Part shown: positions 36,670-44,585 of the stretch, piece after piece | Numbering within the stretch: position 1 is the first letter of the stretch | How the letters are laid out: each line of letters opens with the position of its first letter | Assembly: GCA_027484145.1 (NCBI GenBank) | Contig: JAIXUH010000010.1 | Location: 54,378-118,377 of the forward strand | Reading direction: 5' to 3' | DNA: 64,000 nt | Origin: Rhodobacter sp. | GTDB taxonomy: Bacteria; Pseudomonadota; Alphaproteobacteria; Rhodobacterales; Rhodobacteraceae | Notes under the pieces: model-generated | Seen by the model: only the letters and a program-made list of their open reading frames with translations | Database searches by the model: none | What the model was told of the DNA's origin: nothing | Translations under genes and position numbers: made by a program

Positions 36670-36709
36670 GTCCAAACTTGGACCAATAGCCTATTGTTCG
36701 GGCCAGGCA

Positions 36710-37186
36710 TCATGGCGCGAGGGCCTCGGTGGCGCTGCGCTCTGCTTGCGTGGCGCGGATGCCGTCGGGCCAAGTCGATTTGATGTAATCCAGAACAGCT
36801 TCGATATCCTCGTCCGTCAGACGGTCGCCGAAAGCCGGCATGCCGGAGGTGAAGGCAACGCCCATTTCGTCAAGGACCGCTTGCCCGCCGCGTTTGATGT
36901 AGTCGCGCAGCATGATGTCGCCGTGATGCCAGGTGTGGCCGTTCGCGTCATGCGGCGGGGCGGGATAGGTCCCGTCCTCATTCGCCGACCGCCAGTCGGG
37001 ATGTCCTTCTAGATCGGCGCCGTGGCACGACGCGCATTCCGCCCGATAGATGGCGCGACCTTGTTCGAGATCCGGGCTATTGTGGAAGAACGCGTGCGCT
37101 TGTGGCGCCCACAGCAGAGAGAAGGCCGCGGACGCGACGACTGCGGGCCCTCTGAATTTTCCAGCTCTTGGCTTGGTGACCTTCAT
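36710..37186 (-). CDS. Periplasmic c-type cytochrome
   Basis: A 158-residue exported cytochrome with heme site C-A-S-C-H near residue 51 and a distal Met in G-M-P-A-F. It is the last gene of a tightly overlapping seven-gene operon; its ATG overlaps the PBP2 stop (ATGA). It probably takes electrons from the diheme cytochrome or the ferric-reductase-like protein upstream. Confidence 0.9.
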   Translation of the reverse strand: MKVTKPRAGKFRGPAVVASAAFSLLWAPQAHAFFHNSPDLEQGRAIYRAECASCHGADLEGHPDWRSANEDGTYPAPPHDANGHTWHHGDIMLRDYIKRGGQAVLDEMGVAFTSGMPAFGDRLTDEDIEAVLDYIKSTWPDGIRATQAERSATEALAP

Positions 37187-39138
37187 GTCCGGCTCACGGT
37201 GATCGGTGTCACTCCATCCGGCGGGAGAATCCGTTCGGACAGTTGAGCCAGATCCTCCCGAATTCGGGCCCGCTGCGCAGTAGGATAGGCATCTTCGGGC
37301 GGCAGGCCGCCGTGTTGGGCAAAGAGCATGATGTCGCGCGCGATCGGTGCCGCCGCCGTTGAGCCGCCGCCGCCATGCTCCACTACAACAGTCACGGCAT
37401 ATCGAGGCGCATCAAAGGGTGCGAAGGCCACGAACAGCCCATGGTCCCGCCTGTTCCATGGGAGTTCGTCCTGCGATCGGACACCGGCGGCGCGCTCGGC
37501 CGCTGTGATCGAAAACACCTGGCTCGTTCCGGTCTTCCCGGCCATGGCTTTGGTCACATCCGCGATCCGTGACCCGTATGCGGTGCCGCGCTCGTGGTTC
37601 GACACCTCGAACATCCCTTGTCGCACGATCGCAAGCGCTTCTGCCGAAAGTCCAAGTGAGGCAGGCGCAGGTTCACCCGGGCTGGCCCCACCAAGCGGGC
37701 GCACGAGACGCGGGAGGACTGCCGTTCCTGAGGCCAGGCGCGCGGTCATCGTGGCTAGCTGAATTGGCGAGGTCAACGTGAAGCCCTGGCCAATGGACGC
37801 GTTGATCGTGTCGCCAATCAACCAATCCTGACCGTAGCGCTCTTGCTTCCAGGCGCGCGAGGGATTGTTGCCGTGAACCATTCCCGACAGTGGAAGGTCG
37901 TATTTCTGGCCCAGTCCAAGACGGTCATTCATCGCAAAGATGCCGTCGATCCCGATCCGTTGCGCAACTTCGTAGAAGTAGACGTCGCAGGACTGCCGCA
38001 ACGCACCGACCATGTCGACCCGCCCATGGCCGCCGCTTTTCCAGCAATGGAACCTGCGACCAGAGATTTCCACGTACCCGTTGCAGGTCACGGTTTCTGC
38101 TGGATCCATGACCCCGCTTTCCAGAGCCGCGAGCGCATTCGACATCTTGATCGTGGACCCCGGCGGATAGGCCCCTTGAACGGTCTTGTCGGCAAGAGGG
38201 CGAAACTCGCTGTCGCGCAGTCCGCTGTAGTCCTTGCTCGAGATCCCCCGCACGAAGAGGTTCGGGTCGAATGCAGGGGCAGACGTGCAGCCGAGGAGAT
38301 CACCGTTCGTGACATCCATTACGATTGCCGCCGCGCTTTGTCCTTCGAGGCGCACACGCATGAAGTTCTGCAAATGATGATCCAGTGTGATCTGCATGTC
38401 CGAGCCGGGGGTCGGCGGATCAAGTGCCAGCTCGCGCATGGTCCTGCCGCTGGCGTTGACCTCCACCCGCTGAGCTCCCGGCTCACCGCGCAGCGCGCGC
38501 TCGTGGATCCGCTCAAGCGCCGTCTTGCCGATCTGGTAGTCCGGCGAGCGCAAAAGCGGATCGGGCTCCCCGTCCTTGGTTGCGAGATCGCTGTCGCTAA
38601 CGGGTCCCACATAGCCGACCTGATGGGCAAAGTCCGGCCCGAAGGGATAGACCCGGGACAGCACCATCTCCGGGTGGACACCCGGAAGAGCCGGGGTGTT
38701 CAAGGCGATGATTGACAACTCTTCCCAGGTGACCCTGTCCTTAACGGTCACCGGGACAAAGCCCCGAACGCGGTCAAGTTGCTCCCGAATCCGGTCGATA
38801 TCCTCGCTCGTCAGACCAAGAAGCCGCTGCAGTTTCGCAAGGACGTCATCGACGTCCCGGGCCTCCTCGTTCACGAGCGTGATCCGGTAGGTGTGCTCGT
38901 TGTCCGCGACGATCTTGCCCGCGCGGTCAAAGATGCGGCCCCGGTCGGGGCGCACCAGCCGCAAATTAATCCGGTTTTCCTCGGCCAGAAGGTAATACTC
39001 CTCAGCATCGCGTACACCCAGTTGCCACATCCGGAAACCAAGCACACCGACCACCGAGGTCATCATGCCGCCCAGCAACAGCGACCGACGCGTCGTTACC
39101 CGTGCGGCCTTGGCAAGATCCCGTTCAGATCGGCGCAT
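37183..39138 (-). CDS. mrdA: Penicillin-binding protein 2 (class B transpeptidase)
   Basis: A 651-residue protein with an N-terminal membrane anchor, a dimerisation domain and a complete transpeptidase domain: active-site Ser in P-G-S-T-I-K, then S-C-D (R-Q-S-C-D-V-Y-F-Y) and K-T-G-T-S. Length is normal for PBP2, so it should be active in D,D-transpeptidation for rod elongation. The gene overlaps its neighbours at both ends and has no rodA beside it. A plasmid-borne PBP2 inside a redox operon is unusual. It may supply a metal-resistant version or work with a special partner. Confidence 0.95.
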   Translation of the reverse strand: MRRSERDLAKAARVTTRRSLLLGGMMTSVVGVLGFRMWQLGVRDAEEYYLLAEENRINLRLVRPDRGRIFDRAGKIVADNEHTYRITLVNEEARDVDDVLAKLQRLLGLTSEDIDRIREQLDRVRGFVPVTVKDRVTWEELSIIALNTPALPGVHPEMVLSRVYPFGPDFAHQVGYVGPVSDSDLATKDGEPDPLLRSPDYQIGKTALERIHERALRGEPGAQRVEVNASGRTMRELALDPPTPGSDMQITLDHHLQNFMRVRLEGQSAAAIVMDVTNGDLLGCTSAPAFDPNLFVRGISSKDYSGLRDSEFRPLADKTVQGAYPPGSTIKMSNALAALESGVMDPAETVTCNGYVEISGRRFHCWKSGGHGRVDMVGALRQSCDVYFYEVAQRIGIDGIFAMNDRLGLGQKYDLPLSGMVHGNNPSRAWKQERYGQDWLIGDTINASIGQGFTLTSPIQLATMTARLASGTAVLPRLVRPLGGASPGEPAPASLGLSAEALAIVRQGMFEVSNHERGTAYGSRIADVTKAMAGKTGTSQVFSITAAERAAGVRSQDELPWNRRDHGLFVAFAPFDAPRYAVTVVVEHGGGGSTAAAPIARDIMLFAQHGGLPPEDAYPTAQRARIREDLAQLSERILPPDGVTPITVSRT

Positions 39139-39868
39139 GCTTGGCCCTCTCGTCCTGAGACTCCGGTATGCGTCTGCCGCCGATGGTTTTCAGGTAAGCG
39201 GCAAGTCGCAGTCCCAGGACCAAGACCACCAGTCCGACGAACCAATACTGCAGGGGGTTAGGCTCGGGCGTCGCCCGGTGAAAGCTGAGGAAGTGCATGA
39301 ACAGGAAGTAGGCGACATGCGCTACAGACAGCCACCAGAGCGGCAGGACACCCATTTGCAGAAACTTCCAGCCGGAAACGCCCAGGCGGCGCATTGCGAC
39401 ATCGCTTGAGGTTGAGGCCAGGAGGATCGCGAGGAGCAAGGCGGCGATCCCGATTGCGTTGGCCAGACCAAAGCCATGTTGAAACATGACATAGCTGAGG
39501 AGTTCGGGATTCCATTCGAAGCCGAAGAGCCGCATCAGGTCCCATTCGACCCAGCCGACAAGAATGATTCCAGCATGCGCAAGCGCCAGAAGGCAGCCGT
39601 AGATCCCCGACTCGCGGCGGTAGGTCAGCACCAACACTGCGGGTCTGAGGAGCCGGGCCAGAGGCCCCAGGCCCATCGAAAGCGCAACCAGCACCAGCGA
39701 GGCGTCGGCAAGTGCCCGGTTCCAGCGGTGCATCGGACTCCACTCGCCATGGATGGCCGCAAAAATCAGAACGAGGCCAGCAGAGAGGAGGGCCATCAGC
39801 CCGTGCCGCAGAAGCACATTCCGGCTCAGCCGTCGGAACATTGGGTCATGGACCGTGACTGTCTTCAT
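39125..39868 (-). CDS. Ferric-reductase-like membrane cytochrome b
   Basis: A 247-residue protein with about six membrane helices of the ferric reductase-like (MsrQ/YedZ) family. Conserved His residues in H-A-G-I-I-L, F-Q-H-G-F-G and A-H-V-A-Y-F-L-F-M-H could bind hemes. No FAD domain is present. It overlaps PBP2 by 14 bases and the next gene by four. It could pass electrons from quinol to the periplasmic cytochromes or a repair reductase; the partner is not obvious. Confidence 0.85.
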   Translation of the reverse strand: MKTVTVHDPMFRRLSRNVLLRHGLMALLSAGLVLIFAAIHGEWSPMHRWNRALADASLVLVALSMGLGPLARLLRPAVLVLTYRRESGIYGCLLALAHAGIILVGWVEWDLMRLFGFEWNPELLSYVMFQHGFGLANAIGIAALLLAILLASTSSDVAMRRLGVSGWKFLQMGVLPLWWLSVAHVAYFLFMHFLSFHRATPEPNPLQYWFVGLVVLVLGLRLAAYLKTIGGRRIPESQDERAKHAPI

Positions 39869-40356
39869 TTCACGTCACCCCGATCAAGGCCCCGCGGTCC
39901 CTGCACGTTCCTGTTGCCAGTGCGGACAGCGCGAAACCGGCGCCACGTTGTCAACGCGGCGATGCCCATGATGAAGAGCCCGGCAGTCGCAAGCCACGGC
40001 CGGAGCGGATCAAACCAGGCAAGAAGCGCGGGTCCACCGAAGACCAGCATGAGCACCTTGTTGCAGGTTGGGCAGGCGATTCCGAGAAAGCTGGCAAGCC
40101 CACCCGTCCCGGAAGCGCGCAAGTTGCACTGAGGGACCCACATCGCCGCTGTCACACCTCCGAGGAAGGCCGTCAGAACGGTCGCGACGAACTCCCAAGG
40201 CCCGACTGGAGTCATCCGGACAAAAAGCGGGTTCGCCCATACGGCAGTGACCGTGCCGAGGACCACAAACAGGGTGATGCCAACAGCCAGGCCGCGCAGG
40301 TTGCGGCGAAGGCTGTCATCATTCAGAAAAGTTGCCGGACCCGGGTTATCGCGCAT
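39865..40356 (-). CDS. Membrane protein with Cys motifs, unknown function
   Basis: A 163-residue protein with four membrane segments (about residues 21-42, 55-75, 87-112 and 119-137). Two motifs stand out: V-P-Q-C-N-L-R in a loop and I-A-C-P-T-C-N-K-V just inside a membrane helix, which resembles a redox or metal-binding C-x2-C. It overlaps the genes on both sides. I do not recognise the family. A thiol-redox membrane partner for the operon is possible. Confidence 0.75.
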   Translation of the reverse strand: MRDNPGPATFLNDDSLRRNLRGLAVGITLFVVLGTVTAVWANPLFVRMTPVGPWEFVATVLTAFLGGVTAAMWVPQCNLRASGTGGLASFLGIACPTCNKVLMLVFGGPALLAWFDPLRPWLATAGLFIMGIAALTTWRRFRAVRTGNRNVQGPRGLDRGDVK

Positions 40357-40774
40357 CAAACTCGACCTCTGCAAACTCTTCACCAAAGCCCACACTGACG
40401 ACCCAACGACCGGCCATCGGCAGCTCCACGTCGGCGCGCCAGACGCCTGCCTCGACCAGCTGAAGCGGCGGCGCTATGCCGTCCATGTGCATGTCGACCA
40501 TCGCAAAGTTCACAACTGGCCGCATGCCGGCAGCTGCGCCGGCGTCAGTATCGGGCATGAACTGGATTTCGACCCGAACGTCACGACCACCGAGCGCATA
40601 GACCTGGACGTCCATCCGTCCGTCCGAAAACGCTTCAGACACTTCGGCTGTCACCGATGGATCAGCGGAGATCGTGTCGCGCGGATCGAGGGTCCAGACG
40701 GTCGTCCAGATGAAGACACCGACGAAGACGGCAACGCCCAAGGCGAGAATGAGGGCAAGCGCTCTAGTTCCCAT
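40346..40774 (-). CDS. FixH-like membrane-anchored protein
   Basis: A 142-residue protein with one N-terminal membrane segment (residues 3-25) and a periplasmic beta-domain of the FixH/YtkA type, with M-V-D-M-H-M-D-G and a final G-R-W-V-V-S-V-G-F. The Met/His cluster suits copper. The ATG at 40774 overlaps the diheme cytochrome's 3' end by 11 bases. FixH works with the CcoN/FixI copper system in rhizobia. It resembles the cus-operon protein at 16446. Confidence 0.82.
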   Translation of the reverse strand: MGTRALALILALGVAVFVGVFIWTTVWTLDPRDTISADPSVTAEVSEAFSDGRMDVQVYALGGRDVRVEIQFMPDTDAGAAAGMRPVVNFAMVDMHMDGIAPPLQLVEAGVWRADVELPMAGRWVVSVGFGEEFAEVEFDAR

Positions 40775-41747
40775 TTCCCATATCCATCTGTGAATGATCC
40801 ATTCCAGCCATCGGGGTCTCGATCGGCGTCGGTGCGGGCGCAGGAATGTCGCCCGTGCCTTCGGGGTCGAGGAGATAGGTGGCAATGGCCTCGCGGTCGG
40901 CAGCGCTCAGGAAAGACGTGCCCTCAGCGACGACCTCGGCCATGCTGCCGCCGAAAGCATCCCCGTTGGGCAGAATCCCCGACTGAAGCGCGTAAGCCAG
41001 GTCCGCAACGCCCCAACCTTTTGCGAGGAGAACGTCGCTCAGAATTGGCGGTGCTTTGCTGCCCCCTGGAAGGCTATCGTTCCCGGCAAAGCGGGCACCG
41101 TCATCAAGGCCCCCTGCCAGGGTCCGGCCCGTGTGACAGGCAGCGCAATGTGCAGCCCCCTCGACCAGTTGCCGTCCGCGGTTCCACGGGGAAGACGTGC
41201 CCATAAGTGCGTCCGTCTCGGGCGTATCAAGGTAGGCCGCGCGCCAGAGTTTCAGTCCCGATCTGAAACTGAAGGGAAAGCCGACGTCGTGGGGTGGGGC
41301 TGCAACGCCAACAGCCGGGACGGTGCGGAACGCCTCCCAGAGGTCGGCAATGTCCTGATCGGTAAAACCGGCGTAGAAAGAGTAGGTGAAAACCGGGTAG
41401 TAGGGGTCGCCGTCGGGCGACACCCCTTGGCGCACGGCCTTGGCGAAATCCTGCACAGTCCATTGCCCGATCCCGGCCTCCCGATGCGGTGTGATGTTCG
41501 GTGGCACGAAGGTGCCGAAGGGCGTGTCAAGAGGCGCACCTCCCGCGAGCGCCAGTCCTTTGGCGGCTGAGCTGGTATGGCAGGACACGCAGCCACTTGC
41601 GCGCGCGAGATAGGCCCCACGTTCGGCATCGCCGGAAGGGAAGCTCGCGGGCTCGACCTCCCCGATCGGCCACAGTGCCAACACCCCGGCACCGATACCT
41701 GCCACGATGGCTGGGAAGACAAAGGAAAGCCGGATCAAACCTCGCAT
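40764..41747 (-). CDS. Diheme c-type cytochrome with copper-binding tail
   Basis: A 327-residue cytochrome with two heme sites, C-V-S-C-H near residue 50 and C-A-A-C-H near 200, each in a class I domain of the kind found in alcohol dehydrogenase cytochrome subunits. The C-terminus ends with M-A-G-M-D-H-S-Q-M-D-M, a Met/His motif shared with MCO and CopB. The ATG at 41747 lies two bases after the preceding stop. A signal anchor covers residues 5-25. Confidence 0.9.
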   Translation of the reverse strand: MRGLIRLSFVFPAIVAGIGAGVLALWPIGEVEPASFPSGDAERGAYLARASGCVSCHTSSAAKGLALAGGAPLDTPFGTFVPPNITPHREAGIGQWTVQDFAKAVRQGVSPDGDPYYPVFTYSFYAGFTDQDIADLWEAFRTVPAVGVAAPPHDVGFPFSFRSGLKLWRAAYLDTPETDALMGTSSPWNRGRQLVEGAAHCAACHTGRTLAGGLDDGARFAGNDSLPGGSKAPPILSDVLLAKGWGVADLAYALQSGILPNGDAFGGSMAEVVAEGTSFLSAADREAIATYLLDPEGTGDIPAPAPTPIETPMAGMDHSQMDMGNGN

Positions 41748-41749
41748 GG

Positions 41750-42427
41750 TCAGTTCCGGCCCGCACGAAACTGCGCATGACAGGAAGAGCATGTCGCGCT
41801 GATCCGGTTGAAGAGGTCGTCCGCCGCCAGTGTCGTCAGATCGAGCTCCAAAATTGTCGGGTCGGATGTCCCTCGTGTCACCGCGATCTTTTCCGAAGCC
41901 GCTCCGTATCCCATCAATTCCGCGACCGTGAAGCCCGTTGGTTGCGATGTTCCGGTCATGTCCATGCCCGAGTGATCCATGCCAGCCATCTCGTCTGCTG
42001 GCGAACTCGCGGGCTCGAGGCCGTTCGGGGCAGCTTCAGCCAAGGCATCAGCATAGGCCTTCAGCTCTTCGGAGAGGGCCGCGAACTCCTGCCAATCGGC
42101 CCAGATTTCCGGCTTGGCATAGGTGACGCCTTCAAGGCTGTTTTCAGGGAAGAGCGACAGCATCGTCCCGCCCGCATGACTTGCAATGACGCTGGCGCCT
42201 TCAGACACAATGAAGGTGTCGTAGGGCACGGTGCCCTGCATCATCGGTGCCAATTCCGCGATGGTGTCGCGCATTGCCGTCATTCCGTTCATTCGGTCCA
42301 GGACGACGCCCGTCGCCCCCGTATGTGCCAGTGCCACTGCCGCGACGGCGGAAGCGGCAAGCGCGATCGCGCCAGTCCATTGAGATTTCATCTGCCTGAC
42401 TGCCCTTGGTTTTTTGTTGTTGCTCAT
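41750..42427 (-). CDS. Class II-like cytochrome c (c'/c-556) with Met-rich insert
   Basis: A 225-residue exported protein with its single heme site C-S-S-C-H close to the C-terminus and helical segments before it, as in cytochromes c'/c-556. A Met/His insert M-A-G-M-D-H-S-G-M-D-M near residues 145-155 breaks the helical domain. It is the first gene of the operon that runs to 36710. The long cytoplasmic-looking start (M-S-N-N-K-K-P-R) may mean the ATG at residue 14 is the real one. Confidence 0.85.
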   Translation of the reverse strand: MSNNKKPRAVRQMKSQWTGAIALAASAVAAVALAHTGATGVVLDRMNGMTAMRDTIAELAPMMQGTVPYDTFIVSEGASVIASHAGGTMLSLFPENSLEGVTYAKPEIWADWQEFAALSEELKAYADALAEAAPNGLEPASSPADEMAGMDHSGMDMTGTSQPTGFTVAELMGYGAASEKIAVTRGTSDPTILELDLTTLAADDLFNRISATCSSCHAQFRAGRN

Positions 42428-42558
42428 TGGCTGCGCCCTGCCGGTCAGGCGGGTCGCACCTTGGGACGAATTCTGGAGTCAGGCTGAGAAAGGGTCGAAC
42501 CTGAGCAAGTCTTTCAAACCGGCTCTTCTGGTCATCGAACAATCGTTCGGCCTGACTG

Positions 42559-42933
42559 TCAGGTCAGGGTTCGCGGGGGAGGAAGTGTGATGGCCGGGCC
42601 GCCAAAACGGCGTTGCGACTGCTCAGCGTCGGGCTGAAGCACAGCAGGAACGGCCTTGGGCTGTATCGCTGCCAGAGCATCCGGCAAAACGAACGCTGTG
42701 CAAGTGACGCCGGGATGACAGGCAGGCGTTACCGAAGATTGCTGTTCGGGGGTATCTGCAGCCTCGACGGTGAGGCCGGAATGATGCTCTTTGCCAGACG
42801 CTGCTTCTGCAGATTGTGCCAACACCAAGCCCATGACCAGAGCGACAGTCAGAAGCCACATCGACGCGAAACGCAACAACCTGCGTACAAGCAGGTTTTG
42901 CGGGAAGGTCAATGGGTATGCTGTCGCTCTCAT
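42559..42933 (-). CDS. Small secreted protein (DUF2946-like), copper-island family
   Basis: A 124-residue protein with a signal peptide, a His pair (K-E-H-H-S-G), two Cys (A-C-H-P-G-V-T-C-T) and a tail L-P-P-P-R-T-L. It lies four bases after the L,D-transpeptidase stop and shares its strand. The tail matches that of the proteins at 33478 and 43681. A gap of 131 bases with no clear promoter separates it from the cytochrome operon. Confidence 0.65.
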   Translation of the reverse strand: MRATAYPLTFPQNLLVRRLLRFASMWLLTVALVMGLVLAQSAEAASGKEHHSGLTVEAADTPEQQSSVTPACHPGVTCTAFVLPDALAAIQPKAVPAVLQPDAEQSQRRFGGPAITLPPPRTLT

Positions 42934-42937
42934 CTGT

Positions 42938-43498
42938 TCAGATCAGCTTGACTTTCGTTCCGACCGGCGTGCGATTGAACACTTCTTCGATGTGCTCATT
43001 GTAAAGCCCGATACAGCCGTTCGACGAGCGGCGACCGATCTTGCGCGTATCGTGGGTACCATGAATTCGGTAGTACTGCCACGAGAGATACAGGGCGCGG
43101 GTGCCAAGCGGATTGGTTGGATCGCCTCCTGGCACAAAGGCTGGCCACTCCGGGTTGCGCTCCCGCATCGAGGGTGTCGGAGCCCAGCTCGGGTTTTCCC
43201 GCTTCTCGACGACCTCGGTATATCCCCGCCGGGTCAGTTCATCCGACAGCGGAACCGAAGTGGGGTAGAGAAACATCTGACCGTCGCTCGTCCAGTGCTG
43301 GAGAACCTTGGCTGTGGTGTCAGAGATGATAACCCCCACCCCAAGCGAGTCGAAGTGGTCCTGCCACTCATGGGTACGGAACGCCGAGATATTGTTTCGG
43401 ACGGGCCCTTGGTTATCCTCGGTTGCGAAGGCTGCCCGGCCCGTCAGGAAGGGCGCGGCAAGGGCTCCGGCAACGAAAAGTCGTCGACTGAATCGCAT
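42938..43498 (-). CDS. L,D-transpeptidase (YkuD), paralogue of the one at 25297
   Basis: A 186-residue exported protein with a Tat-like R-R-L-F-V-A-G start. The catalytic region is I-H-G-T-H-D-T-R-K-I-G and S-S-N-G-C-I-G-L-Y-N, again with Gly after G-C-I. The ATG at 43498 follows GAGGAG. It is divergent from a second operon that carries another L,D-transpeptidase (44022). The promoter upstream looks CueR-regulated. Confidence 0.88.
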   Translation of the reverse strand: MRFSRRLFVAGALAAPFLTGRAAFATEDNQGPVRNNISAFRTHEWQDHFDSLGVGVIISDTTAKVLQHWTSDGQMFLYPTSVPLSDELTRRGYTEVVEKRENPSWAPTPSMRERNPEWPAFVPGGDPTNPLGTRALYLSWQYYRIHGTHDTRKIGRRSSNGCIGLYNEHIEEVFNRTPVGTKVKLI

Positions 43499-43520
43499 GG
43501 TCTGCTCCTCTTTTTTGTAG

Positions 43521-43551
43521 CTCTTGCCGGGTTCCAACGTGGGAAGGTCAA
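43521..43551 (-). promoter_or_regulatory. CueR-like promoter before the L,D-transpeptidase
   Basis: On the minus strand: -35 TTGACC (43551-43546), then CTTCCCA-CGT-TGGAACC as a dyad across the spacer, and 19 bases to a weak -10-like CAAGAG (43526-43521). The dyad resembles CueR/HmrR sites in front of copA and copZ in this window. The -10 is poor, so confidence is moderate. Confidence 0.5.
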
Positions 43552-43680
43552 ATCGCTTCGCGTCGTACAGGGGTCACAAAGAGGTGAAGCCGTGGCGCTT
43601 TCGCCGATTTTGTTGGGAAATTCTCTGCTCACTTCGATGTGAACACCTCTCCCATACACCAAGAGCGCTATTCTGCGACC

Positions 43681-43983
43681 ATGCGTAAGTTTGCGAACAT
43701 CTTGTGCGGTTTTTGCTTGCTCGTCGCCCTTCTATGGGCGGCGCTTCCTGATCACGCATCCCACGGCGCGCATGCAGATCATGCTCAAACCGCAGCTGTG
43801 GACCAGGACGCCCTTTGCAGCGACGGATCAGGCCATGCCTCCTGCCAGCTTGTCGCAACTGCCACCTTGTCATTTTTCGAGGTGGCACCGTCTGCCAAGT
43901 CCGCGCAGTTCGTGATCACGCCGGTCTCGGCTTCGAGCCGAGCCTTTGCCCCCCGACGCCCACCTCCGCGAACCTTCTTCTGA
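43681..43983 (+). CDS. Small secreted protein (DUF2946-like), copper-island family
   Basis: A 100-residue protein with a signal peptide, a His-rich segment (H-A-S-H-G-A-H-A-D-H), Cys residues (L-C-S-D-G-S-G-H-A-S-C) and a tail R-R-P-P-P-R-T-F. The ATG at 43681 is chosen over the one at 43639, which gives no signal peptide. It leads the divergent operon with L,D-transpeptidase and DsbA genes. Confidence 0.65.
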   Translation: MRKFANILCGFCLLVALLWAALPDHASHGAHADHAQTAAVDQDALCSDGSGHASCQLVATATLSFFEVAPSAKSAQFVITPVSASSRAFAPRRPPPRTFF

Positions 43984-44021
43984 GTGAACCCTCGTCCTTC
44001 ACGTTCCCCTCAGGAGTTCGC

Positions 44022-44585
44022 ATGATTTTCCGTCGATCCTTTCTCACCGGCGCAGCCGCCGCAACCCTGTCGATGCCAACTGTCCTTCGCGCCCATACCG
44101 AAGAACCCTTTGTCCTGGCCGACGAATTCCAACCTCGTGAGGTCCGAGTCCGAGAGCAACATGCCCCCGGTCAGATCCTGGTCTTCCCGCGAAGTTTCTT
44201 TCTCTATTATGTTTTCGATTCCGAGCGTGCCGTCAGGTACGGTGTTGGCGTCGGCAAGGCCGGTCTGGCATTCAAGGGATCGGCAATCGTCGAACGAAAG
44301 GCCGAATGGCCGTCATGGCGCCCGACAAACGACATGATCCGCCGGAATCCCGATCGCTATGCCCAATTCGCCGATGGGGTGCCGGGCGGACCGGGCAACC
44401 CACTGGGCGCCCGAGCCCTCTACCTGTACCGCGACGGGCGCGACACGTACTACCGGATTCACGGCACGACAGAGCCCTGGTCGATTGGACAATCTGTGTC
44501 GAACGGCTGCATCAGGATGCTGAACGACCATGTGATCCAACTCTACGAGCAGGTACCCGTCGGAACACCGGTGACAGTCCTGTGA
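44022..44585 (+). CDS. L,D-transpeptidase (YkuD) with canonical motif
   Basis: A 187-residue exported protein with R-R-S-F-L-T-G-A signal and YkuD motif I-H-G-T-T-E-P then S-N-G-C-I-R-M-L, which keeps the normal Arg. The mature part differs from the other two L,D-transpeptidases outside the active site. GGAG precedes the ATG at 44022. Its stop overlaps the GTG start of the DsbA gene. Confidence 0.9.
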   Translation: MIFRRSFLTGAAAATLSMPTVLRAHTEEPFVLADEFQPREVRVREQHAPGQILVFPRSFFLYYVFDSERAVRYGVGVGKAGLAFKGSAIVERKAEWPSWRPTNDMIRRNPDRYAQFADGVPGGPGNPLGARALYLYRDGRDTYYRIHGTTEPWSIGQSVSNGCIRMLNDHVIQLYEQVPVGTPVTVL

